This document shows, piece by piece, positions 1 through 6,349 of a DNA stretch of 7,222 bases; position 1 is the stretch's first letter; each line of letters begins with the position of its first letter. Both the position numbers and the translations under genes were made by a program. Below the pieces are notes generated by a model. It was given only the letters and a program-made list of their open reading frames with translations. It made no database searches and was not told the origin of the DNA. Origin of the DNA: PALSA-1180 sp964624625 (GTDB taxonomy: Bacteria > Oederibacteriota > Muellerivitia > Muellerivitales > Muellerivitaceae); contig CAZUXW010000105.1 of the NCBI GenBank assembly GCA_964624625.1, forward strand, positions 1 to 7,222, in the 5' to 3' direction.

Positions 1-1383
1 GGTGGGGGTGGCGGTACGGGTCGGCGTATTGGTGGCGGCGACCGATCCAGTGGCCCCGACGAAAGTGACGATACTTTGGGACGGCAAGGAATAGGTGAAG
101 CTCCCGCCGCTGACCGCGACCGACGCTTGCTGCACCAGGTTCCGGGACGAGTCGGTGATCCAAGGATAGACCGTCGCGACGGTTAAACCGCTGTAAGTGA
201 TGGTTTCACTCTGCGCCGAACCGTTGCTGTTGATGGCCACGACCACCACCTTGGAAGTGGAAGCGCTGTAGTAGGCCGATACCGAAACACCGGCATTGGG
301 CACTTCGGTGGCGCCGATCCGAAGAAAACCGGGCCGGATAAACTTGCTGAAGTTGCCCTCCGCGAAGAGGCGTTTGGTGGGATTGGCGGCATTGTCATAA
401 AGCCCCTCATTGTCGGTGTTCAAATTGAGGATCCACCAGAAGACATAGGCGTTGAAGTTATGGTCCACGATGCAGTTGTGGATTTGGTTGGCGTATTTCA
501 ATCCGCTGGTGATGCTGGCGTCATTAGCGGCGAAATCGGAAATTTCCGTCTCCCAACTTTCGACCGCATGGCCGGCCGTGGTGGAATAGCTGGCCGGAAC
601 TGTGCTGGGGCCACCCCCATAAAGATGCATGCCGATGGCTTTCACGTATTTCGCCGCATTCGCGTCGCCCATGGTGGTAGCGGACAGGTTCAGGTTATCC
701 GCGAAGGATTCGGGCATCATGATGATGGGGTTGAACCCGGCCGCGTTGAGGGCCGGACCGAGGTTGGTCCCGATGTAAGTGTCGAAATCCGAGGCCGACC
801 ATAGGCAGGATTGATAGGTCGTGTCGTAATCCGGTTCGTTTTGGACGGAAAGTGCGTAGGGGGTAAAGCCATAGGTGTTCTTCATGGCCGTGGCCCAGCT
901 GGTTTGATAAGCGGCGTAAGCGGCCCAATTGCCGTGGTTCATTTGATTGGAATTAGAGCCAGGATTGCCGTTGTCATTGCCGGTGTTATTGCCATTGACG
1001 TTGTTGTTATTCTTCCACTTGGCCGGCGGGCTCCAAGAGGTGCCGAAGATCCTCATATTGGGATTCTTGCTCAAGGCCAGGGTCGCCGCAGCGGCCTCGG
1101 TTCCCCAGTTGGCGTTCCCCGACTCGTCAATCAGGATCCGGTCGATGGAAAGTCCGACCTGCCCGTTCACCTGGCTGGCTGGCGGAAGGCTCGAATCGTC
1201 CGTCCAGAGGGTCACCGCGATGTTTCGAAGGGTGGTAATGGAATCCCAAACGCTGGCAGCGCCAAATCCCGAGATGGTTTGATAAGTCGTGCCTGAAGAT
1301 ACGGTGACGGTTCCGGCCCGAAGGGTCTGGGGCCCCAGGGCCAAAGCCAGGAAGCAAAGAATGAGTTGGATTTTCTTCAACAT
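1..1383 (-). CDS. Secreted GH30 subfamily-8-type endoxylanase, C-terminus cut by window edge
   Basis: Probable extracellular endo-beta-1,4-xylanase; 461 residues are visible and the frame is still open at base 1. The ATG at 1383 is supported by an in-frame TAA two codons upstream and by an immediate signal peptide (KK, then a hydrophobic stretch, likely cleavage after LRA, residue 23). The GH30 (beta/alpha)8 module starts with ISGFGAAS (about 37-43), has SWSPP (116-120), the acid/base motif SVQNEPDY with Glu183, and the nucleophile motif WETE with Glu280. The side beta-domain follows (about 335-443): RPGFLRIGAT, VSVSAY, VVVVAIN, WITDSSRNL, LPSQSIVTFV. This order and wording match Bacillus XynC-type GH30_8 enzymes. 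Odd points: the WWYIRRxYG motif, whose Arg binds glucuronic acid in classical members, reads WWILNLNTD here (316-324), and an Asn-rich loop lies at 125-149. After residue 450 a Thr/Pro linker begins and runs off the window. Family assignment is firm; strict glucuronoxylan specificity is doubtful. Confidence 0.9.
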   Translation of the reverse strand, partial: MLKKIQLILCFLALALGPQTLRAGTVTVSSGTTYQTISGFGAASVWDSITTLRNIAVTLWTDDSSLPPASQVNGQVGLSIDRILIDESGNANWGTEAAAATLALSKNPNMRIFGTSWSPPAKWKNNNNVNGNNTGNDNGNPGSNSNQMNHGNWAAYAAYQTSWATAMKNTYGFTPYALSVQNEPDYDTTYQSCLWSASDFDTYIGTNLGPALNAAGFNPIIMMPESFADNLNLSATTMGDANAAKYVKAIGMHLYGGGPSTVPASYSTTAGHAVESWETEISDFAANDASITSGLKYANQIHNCIVDHNFNAYVFWWILNLNTDNEGLYDNAANPTKRLFAEGNFSKFIRPGFLRIGATEVPNAGVSVSAYYSASTSKVVVVAINSNGSAQSETITYSGLTVATVYPWITDSSRNLVQQASVAVSGGSFTYSLPSQSIVTFVGATGSVAATNTPTRTATPT

Positions 1384-1415
1384 TTTTTATCCCATCTGTC
1401 AGGTTGGGCGTGGAA

Positions 1416-1435
1416 GTTCCTGATGAAACAGGAAC
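1416..1435 (-). promoter_or_regulatory. Hairpin in the xylanase 5' leader
   Basis: A perfect 7-bp inverted repeat (GTTCCTG / CAGGAAC) with a 6-nt loop lies between the predicted promoter and the xylanase ATG, about 33 nt before the start codon. A second possible pairing, CAGGTT at 1400-1405 with AACCTG at 1433-1438, uses part of the same arm, so the two folds would exclude each other. No T-tract follows, so it is not a standard terminator. It may affect mRNA stability or translation, but no known riboswitch class is recognised. Confidence 0.4.
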
Positions 1436-1528
1436 CTGTATCGATTTAATGAAAAAAGGAAGAGTTGTGAAACCGTTCCCAAGCCTCAACCGCCAGGGAC
1501 TTTCGCCATTCCATTTATCGTAGGAGAA

Positions 1529-1557
1529 ACCATACCCTGTTCAAAATGATCCGACAA
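1529..1557 (-). promoter_or_regulatory. Putative sigma-70-type promoter of the xylanase gene
   Basis: On the minus strand, TTGTCG (1557-1552) and TATGGT (1534-1529) are separated by 17 nt. Each differs from the TTGACA/TATAAT consensus at two positions. Support comes from comparison: the same two hexamers with the same 17-nt spacing precede the deacetylase gene at 6319-6291. Transcription would begin near 1522, giving a leader of about 140 nt before the ATG at 1383. Confidence 0.6.
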
Positions 1558-1587
1558 GGCTGGAGGGGATTTAACCATACTTTAAAC

Positions 1588-1602
1588 GTCAATTCACATG
1601 AC
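1588..1602. promoter_or_regulatory. Putative operator, GTCA-N7-TGAC box (xylanase copy)
   Basis: The + strand reads GTCAATTCACATGAC: GTCA and TGAC arms around 7 nt, an imperfect inverted repeat. It starts 31 nt beyond the -35 hexamer. A 15-nt box with the same ends sits at exactly the same distance upstream of the deacetylase gene (6350-6364). Including the flanking AAAC, the 9-nt string AAACGTCAA is identical at both sites. Likely a regulator-binding site; the binder is inferred, not shown. Confidence 0.55.
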
Positions 1603-1622
1603 TTATATACCAAGCCCTCCCC

Positions 1623-1634
1623 GGAACCGGTTCC
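1623..1634. promoter_or_regulatory. Perfect 12-nt palindrome GGAACCGGTTCC (upstream operator, xylanase copy)
   Basis: A perfect palindrome lies 20 nt beyond the GTCA-N7-TGAC box and 18 nt after the stop codon of the AraC-family gene. A near copy, GGAACCGGTTTC, lies 21 nt beyond the equivalent box at the deacetylase gene (6386-6397). It has no loop to make a strong RNA hairpin and no T-tract in this copy, so a protein-binding site is more likely than a terminator. Confidence 0.5.
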
Positions 1635-1652
1635 ATGGTTGATTTCAAGCCA

Positions 1653-3461
1653 TTAGGACCCGAGGGATTTTTTTCGGAAGGACTGGGGGGAGAAACCGGT
1701 TTTTTTTCGAAAAAAGCGCGTGAAGGGCGAACCTGTCTTAAACCCGCAGTCTCTGGCAATCCTGGCCACGGAAAGACTGGTGGTCCCCAACAGTCTTTTG
1801 GCTTCCACGATCCGCCGGTTCTGCAGGTAAACTTCCAACCCTATTCCGATGGCTTTCTGGAAACGCCGGCTGAGCGTCGACGCGGAAACCCCCGCCATTT
1901 CGGCCAGCCGGTTTACCTGGACAGGTTTACGGAAATGCTTGTCCAAATGGTCCCGGATTTTTTGGATCGAGTAGGCCTCCTGGAACAATCTGGGTTTTTC
2001 GATCCTCTGGGCGAGCAGGCGCAGGGCCTCCTTAAATTCCAAAACCAGGTCCTGAAGTGTCGCCGCCTGCTCCATTTGTTTGGAAATTTCCATCCGGAGT
2101 TGCCCCGCCTCTTTTTTGCCCAGGTCCATCCGGTTGCCGGCCGTTTCCGAAAGCCTGTCCAAGGCGTAGAGGAAATGCCATCTTATTTCCTGGGGATTGT
2201 TGAGGGAAAGATGGATGGCTTGTTTCACGAACTCCTCCGAGAGGGCCTCCAGCCCGGGGAAAGTGGACGTGCCAAAGGACCGGTCCAGTTCCTCCAAAAT
2301 CTGCCGGAGTTCCCCAAAACCCCCGTTGGTTTTTTGTTTTCCTTTTTCACCGAAATAAATAATGTTCTTCTCCGAATCACGCCTCAAATGAAGGGCCATC
2401 ACGGCCTGCCGGTAGGAATCGTTCAAGGGCTCCCCAGGCGACACCGTTTCGCCCAACCCGACGAGGACCGGCACGCCCAGTTCCTTACGGGCGAAATCAT
2501 GGATCCTGCGGACGATCGATTCGATAAAACGTTTTTGGGCCAGCCGGGGCAGGCGCGGTTCCGCCGAAGTGACAAAGACCGCCCCGTAATCATCCAATTT
2601 CCCGCTGACCGTTTGGGGCAGGGATTGGCCGAACCGGAAACTCTTTCGCTGAAAACGGTAGATACGGATCATCTCGGCCGTCCAATCCAACTGGGGGTTG
2701 CCCGGCCTCTGGGGAATGACGGTGATCACCGTCGTAGGGGTTTGGGAAATTCCGATTTCATCCCGGACCCAGCCCCATTCCTCCATCCGGTTCCCCCAAG
2801 CTGGAACGGATTCGGAAGTCGGCCGCCCCAGCGCCCAGTCCAGCCAATAGCTATGGGGCAGCCCTTTGGAAAAAACATTCAATAGAAGCCACCGGAGCCT
2901 TTGTCCGATCGACTCCGGAGGATCTCCTTCCGAGCTGGATAAAAGCTCGGCGAATAACTCGAGGGATTCCTGGAAAGCGGCGAAGAGAGGCCCGTCCAGC
3001 ACCGGGATATCCAATAACACCCGGACAAATTCACGGAATTCAGGCAGTACGGCCGAGGGTTTGGCCCCCGACAATTCCTTCCAGCAATTTTCCAGGACTT
3101 CCTTCGTGATTTCGCTTTCACGGAATGCCCCCGCCTGGAGGGAACTGATGATTTTTCCGTCCTTCACGATGGGGACGAATAAATCCTTGAAGCCCAGCCT
3201 TTCCCCGCAGACCGTCTTCTGGGTTGATTCCATTTCCTTGAAGCAGCGTTCCAGGAATATGTCACGAACCGCGATACTCCTGTACTTGACCTCCAATGAA
3301 AAAAGGTTCGTGACCCTTTTCCGCCGGTTCAAGGCCCACCAATCCCTGGGCGGAGTCGGCGACAGCAGGAAGCAGCTCAGGTCGACGTAATAGTGGATGA
3401 TATTGTGAAAGGGATTGTAATTCCGGAAAACTGAAAGGGCCTGGGAGGAAGGGGGTTTCAT
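1653..3461 (-). CDS. AraC-family transcriptional regulator with N-terminal sensor region
   Basis: A 602-residue cytoplasmic DNA-binding regulator. Residues about 498-602 form the AraC/XylS domain with two helix-turn-helix units: VNRLAEMAGVSASTLSRRF (about 516-534), and LSVARIARDCGF...FTRFFRKKTGFSP (about 566-594). Residues about 288-371 resemble the degenerate GGDEF-like domain common in YesN-type AraC regulators (VGLGETV, then SYRQAVMALHLRR, then NIIYFGE). Residues about 22-130 (DLSC, ERC, KDLFVPIVKDGKIISSLQAGAF) look like a PocR-type small-ligand sensor, but this is tentative. No membrane segments are evident, unlike membrane-anchored YesN relatives. The ATG at 3461 follows an in-frame stop four codons upstream, and the next in-frame Met is residue 77. 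The ribosome-binding site is weak. The gene follows the deacetylase by 24 nt and probably shares its transcript. It sits between two genes with matching upstream boxes, so it is the likely regulator of both; this is inferred from position. Confidence 0.88.
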   Translation of the reverse strand: MKPPSSQALSVFRNYNPFHNIIHYYVDLSCFLLSPTPPRDWWALNRRKRVTNLFSLEVKYRSIAVRDIFLERCFKEMESTQKTVCGERLGFKDLFVPIVKDGKIISSLQAGAFRESEITKEVLENCWKELSGAKPSAVLPEFREFVRVLLDIPVLDGPLFAAFQESLELFAELLSSSEGDPPESIGQRLRWLLLNVFSKGLPHSYWLDWALGRPTSESVPAWGNRMEEWGWVRDEIGISQTPTTVITVIPQRPGNPQLDWTAEMIRIYRFQRKSFRFGQSLPQTVSGKLDDYGAVFVTSAEPRLPRLAQKRFIESIVRRIHDFARKELGVPVLVGLGETVSPGEPLNDSYRQAVMALHLRRDSEKNIIYFGEKGKQKTNGGFGELRQILEELDRSFGTSTFPGLEALSEEFVKQAIHLSLNNPQEIRWHFLYALDRLSETAGNRMDLGKKEAGQLRMEISKQMEQAATLQDLVLEFKEALRLLAQRIEKPRLFQEAYSIQKIRDHLDKHFRKPVQVNRLAEMAGVSASTLSRRFQKAIGIGLEVYLQNRRIVEAKRLLGTTSLSVARIARDCGFKTGSPFTRFFRKKTGFSPQSFRKKSLGS

Positions 3462-3485
3462 GGGATCATTTTACCCCAGGGGCGG

Positions 3486-6284
3486 CTAGCGGAGCACCAT
3501 CAACTTCCCAATCGAAACTCCCCTCTTGGTCGTCACCACCAGGTAATAAAGCCCGTTCGCCAAGGTGACGCCCCATTTATCCCTGGGTTGAAGTGGAACA
3601 GGGGTTCCCGAGGGAATATTCAGGAAGGATTCTTCCTGAACCAACCGAAAGGCCAGGGTGAAAACCTTTATTTCCACAAAGGATACTCCGTCATAGTCCG
3701 GAGGCAGGATGCTGACCGGGCCGCCGTTGGAGGGATTCGGGAAAATAACCGGCTTTCCTTTGGTGTCCGGGGTGGCGGTGCTCGTGAAGGTAAAGGTTCC
3801 GGTTGAACTGACGGTGGACGTGGCGGTCGGCGTCGAGGACGGAGTGGCCGTTCGGGTTGGGGTGGAAGTGGGCGAGGATGTGGCGCTGGGGGTCGGGGTG
3901 GGACTGCAAGTTGGAGTTGGAGTCCCCGAAGGCGTATGGGACGGAGTCACCGTCAAGGTCGGAGTGCCCGTCCTCGTTGGGCTTGCCGTGGGGGTTCGGC
4001 TGGGCGAGGGGGTCGCGGTCGGGGTGGAAGTGCCGGTGGGCGTAGCGGAAGCGGTCATGGTGGTAGTGGCAGTCGCCGTTTGGGTTGGGGTCTTGGAAGA
4101 GGTCGATGTGGGCGACCCAGTGGAACTGTAGGTCAAGGAGGGGGAGGCTGTGGCCGTTGATGTCGCGGAAGCCGTAGCCGTCCTGCTCGCCGTGGGGGTG
4201 GAGGTCGGTGTTGTGGTGGAAGAGAAGGTAGGTGTATTCGTAGCGGTGCTCGAATTGGCCGGGGACGCGGTGCTGGTCGGCGATGGGGTTGGTGTTTTCG
4301 TGGGAGTATTCGTGGAGGCGGGCTGGGTGGGGGTGGGTGAAAAAGTCGCGGTTGGGCTGGACGTTGCCGTTGAACTGTGGGTCAGGCTGGGGGTGGCTGT
4401 GGCAGTGGGTGTCTTGGTGGGTGAATGGCTGGCCGTATCGGTCGGCTGGGCGGTTCCCGTGTTGGTTGGCGTTGGGCTATGGGTGTTCTGGGGTGAATTC
4501 GTGGCGCTTGCGGTGGGAGTTTTCGTCACGGAATTCGTTGGGGAACTCGTCGAGGTCGCCGTGGCGCTGGGGGTGGCGGTCTTCGTGGGCGTAACCGAGG
4601 GAGTGCTGGAGGGCGTGTTCGCGGGGGTCCTGGTCGGTGAAGGACTGGGTGTATTGGAAGCCGTCATGGTGCCCGAAGGGGTGCTGGAGGGTGTAGCCGT
4701 CAAGGTGTTCCCTGCCGTATCCGTGGAGGTAGGTGTTCCGGTCCTGGTCGGACTATAGGTAGCGGTCCGGGTGGCTGTCGCGCTGGGCGTCCCGGTCGCG
4801 GTTGGGGAGGGCGTGGCCGAAGGCGTTCGCGAGGCCGTGCTGGTCGGTGAAGCGGTCACAGTATGGGTGGCGGTCCTCGTGGACGTGACCGAAGGGGTGT
4901 TTGACGGGGTAGAGGTCAAGGTATTCACCGCCGTATTGGTAGTGGTCGCCGTATTGGCTGGGCTGTTGGTGGGGGTAGGGGTGCGGGTGGGCGTTAAGGT
5001 GGAGGTGCGCGTAGCCGTGGGCGTCGGGGATTGGGTCGGCGTCATCGTCGCCGTGCGGCTGGGAGAAGACGTCGCGGTCCTCGTGGAAGTCGGGGACGAT
5101 GTAGCTGTCGGGGTGCGAGTGAAGGTAGGGGTCAGGGTCGCGGTATTCATCGGCGTCGGCGTGGGGGTTCCCGCGAGGACGCAGGTGGTTACCACCGCGT
5201 TGTCCCGCGTGAAAAGAAAATCCCTGACTTCCCCCGCCGGCGCGAACCACAAACTCTTGTTCCCGGCGGAACCGTAAGTCGTATCCAGATGGTTCAATAG
5301 GTCGGTCAGGGTGGCGACGTTGGTGCTGTAGGCGTCCTCCGGGGCGCCGCTTCCGGCGGCAACCCCGTGGGTATATTCGATGAGCCAGGTGTGGTTGGCG
5401 CTGGCGGCCGCCTGGTCGGCGAGGGTTTTCCAAGCCGTGTCATCCGTCCCGAAAAGCCCTCCCCTTTGGTATTGGTGGTAGGTCAAACCTTGGGAAGCGT
5501 CCACCGTGTTGTAGGATCCTCCGCCGCATTCGGACGAAAGAAGGAACGAGGGCGGGAACCCGCCGCAAGTATTGGCCGCGGAATTCTCATAAGGAAAAAC
5601 TAAATGGGTGACGTTGAATCCGGTGATGTGGCTTTGAAAAAGGGTTTGGTCTTGGCTGACCTCCGTACCAATATCGGTGGCGGTCCCATTGCAGGTCAGG
5701 GGATTGGGATGATCCAAGGAATGGTTGAGGATGTCCCACCCTGCCGTCCTTAATGTTTGCAATGTGGCCCATGACATCCAATAAGCGTTGCCAGCGGTCG
5801 CTTGGTTGGCCCAGGAACCTACCACCGCCGATGCGGCGCGCCAGCCATGGGCGTCCAAAACCGGCTTTCCATTGGTGAATTGGGACTGCCGATTGTCATC
5901 GAAGGTGAGGGAATAGGCCCAATGGTAGTTGTTATAGAGGATGGTTTTGGTAGCGGCGCCTGTGCCGCCAGCCGTCCAATTGACCGCGGTGACCACGATG
6001 GAACTGGCATTGGTCGTGAAAAGCGCGGTGCCCGCAGCGGCATTGTAGGTGGCGGAAACCGGCGCTCCTCCGGCCGTGACCGCGACGGAAGCGCAGGTCC
6101 CTACATTGACACTCAAAGTGATTTTGCGGTCGTTGACCAAGGAGGGGACGGCTGAATAATCAACCTGAACACAATAGGTTTTATTTGCCGCGGCCGCTGT
6201 GCCCGTAGCGAATATGATGAAGAAATAAATTGTCCACGGCACCGCCCTGCCAAGGGAACGCCGCCAGCCTAAAACCGATTCCAT
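3486..6284 (-). CDS. Secreted polysaccharide deacetylase (NodB/CE4 type) with long Thr/Pro linker and C-terminal sorting-like module
   Basis: A 932-residue exported enzyme, probably a metal-dependent deacetylase acting on acetylated polysaccharide; acetylxylan is the best guess from the neighbouring GH30 xylanase, but chitin-type substrates are not excluded. Layout: signal peptide (residues 1 to about 33; Arg-rich start, hydrophobic 17-27, AAAA cleavage region); an unrecognised beta-rich segment (about 34-118); NodB domain (about 120-360); Thr/Pro linker (372-839); C-terminal PNPS...GKLMVLR module (about 842-932). NodB motifs seen: TFDD (Asp129, Asp130), metal-binding HSLDH (His188, His192), FPYE (231-233, replacing the usual RxPYG), THG (His306) and WFAP (346-349). 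The ATG at 6284 is preferred over an in-frame TTG two codons earlier because it directly precedes the signal peptide and the TTG falls just after the predicted -10. The AraC-family gene follows after 24 nt. Catalytic specificity cannot be decided from sequence alone. Confidence 0.88.
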   Translation of the reverse strand: MESVLGWRRSLGRAVPWTIYFFIIFATGTAAAANKTYCVQVDYSAVPSLVNDRKITLSVNVGTCASVAVTAGGAPVSATYNAAAGTALFTTNASSIVVTAVNWTAGGTGAATKTILYNNYHWAYSLTFDDNRQSQFTNGKPVLDAHGWRAASAVVGSWANQATAGNAYWMSWATLQTLRTAGWDILNHSLDHPNPLTCNGTATDIGTEVSQDQTLFQSHITGFNVTHLVFPYENSAANTCGGFPPSFLLSSECGGGSYNTVDASQGLTYHQYQRGGLFGTDDTAWKTLADQAAASANHTWLIEYTHGVAAGSGAPEDAYSTNVATLTDLLNHLDTTYGSAGNKSLWFAPAGEVRDFLFTRDNAVVTTCVLAGTPTPTPMNTATLTPTFTRTPTATSSPTSTRTATSSPSRTATMTPTQSPTPTATRTSTLTPTRTPTPTNSPANTATTTNTAVNTLTSTPSNTPSVTSTRTATHTVTASPTSTASRTPSATPSPTATGTPSATATRTATYSPTRTGTPTSTDTAGNTLTATPSSTPSGTMTASNTPSPSPTRTPANTPSSTPSVTPTKTATPSATATSTSSPTNSVTKTPTASATNSPQNTHSPTPTNTGTAQPTDTASHSPTKTPTATATPSLTHSSTATSSPTATFSPTPTQPASTNTPTKTPTPSPTSTASPANSSTATNTPTFSSTTTPTSTPTASRTATASATSTATASPSLTYSSTGSPTSTSSKTPTQTATATTTMTASATPTGTSTPTATPSPSRTPTASPTRTGTPTLTVTPSHTPSGTPTPTCSPTPTPSATSSPTSTPTRTATPSSTPTATSTVSSTGTFTFTSTATPDTKGKPVIFPNPSNGGPVSILPPDYDGVSFVEIKVFTLAFRLVQEESFLNIPSGTPVPLQPRDKWGVTLANGLYYLVVTTKRGVSIGKLMVLR
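3489..3761 (-). other. C-terminal sorting-like module of the deacetylase
   Basis: The last 91 residues after the linker: KGKP, FPNPSNGGPVSILPP, KVFTLAFR, DKWG, LANGLYYLVVTT, then terminal GKLMVLR. The PNPS start, the G-x-YY strand and the short basic end recall type IX secretion C-terminal domains and FlgD-Ig-like modules. About 55 of 91 aligned positions are identical to the end of the gene at 6423, so it is a mobile protein module shared by secreted proteins of this organism. Its role in export or surface attachment is inferred. Confidence 0.65.
3768..5171 (-). repeat. Thr/Pro/Ser-rich low-complexity linker, about 468 residues, in the deacetylase
   Basis: Residues 372-839 are almost entirely alternating Thr or Ser with Pro, Ala, Asn and occasional Arg or Lys (units such as TPTPTPT, TATRTPT, NTPS). 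The + strand is therefore strikingly G/T-rich with little A or C, which creates long spurious Val/Gly-rich reading frames there. Some units recur at larger scale, for example NTLTSTPSNTPSVT and NTLTATPSSTPSGT, suggesting growth by tandem duplication. Probably an extended, possibly glycosylated spacer between enzyme and C-terminal module. Confidence 0.9.
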
Positions 6285-6290
6285 GAACAA

Positions 6291-6319
6291 ACCATAACCT
6301 TGGATAAAAAGTTCGACAA
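6291..6319 (-). promoter_or_regulatory. Putative sigma-70-type promoter of the deacetylase-regulator operon
   Basis: On the minus strand, TTGTCG (6319-6314) and TATGGT (6296-6291) are 17 nt apart, identical in sequence and spacing to the xylanase promoter at 1557-1529. Only 6 nt separate the -10 from the ATG at 6284, so the expected transcription start falls on or within a few bases of the start codon and the mRNA would be leaderless. Confidence 0.6.
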
Positions 6320-6349
6320 GGCGGGGGTTGAAATGACTAGACCTAAAAC

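Noticed and set aside
1585..1593. TTGACG inside the GTCA-N7-TGAC box as a -35 element
   Set aside because: No shared -10-like hexamer lies 16-18 nt downstream in either copy, whereas TTGTCG-N17-TATGGT is identical in both.
1623..1634. GGAACCGGTTCC as a transcription terminator of the AraC-family gene
   Set aside because: The palindrome has no room for a strong stem with loop and no T-tract follows on the minus strand; its conserved spacing to the downstream promoter fits an operator better.
1692..1703. GAAACCGGTTTT near the end of the AraC-family gene as a third operator copy
   Set aside because: It encodes the KKTGF of the common AraC-domain tail motif and has no accompanying GTCA-N7-TGAC box or promoter at the expected distance.
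1700..1707. Run of eight A (coding strand) near the end of the AraC-family gene as a phase-variation site
   Set aside because: A single short A-tract coding for the usual Lys-Lys-Thr motif; the reading frame is intact and nothing else suggests switching.
1635..2885. 416-residue + strand reading frame opposite the AraC-family gene
   Set aside because: Fully antisense to a clear regulator with a textbook AraC domain; the translation shows no recognisable domain and reflects codon bias on the opposite strand.
3709..5277. Long Val/Gly-rich reading frames on the + strand (3709-4131, 4150-4758, 4771-5277)
   Set aside because: They are the reverse complement of the Thr/Pro linker codons of the deacetylase; the Val-Gly pattern simply mirrors ACC/ACG-CCN codons, and no start signals or domains are seen.
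6288..6290. TTG start for the deacetylase two codons before the ATG
   Set aside because: It lies immediately after the predicted -10 hexamer and adds only two residues; the ATG at 6284 is the simpler start.
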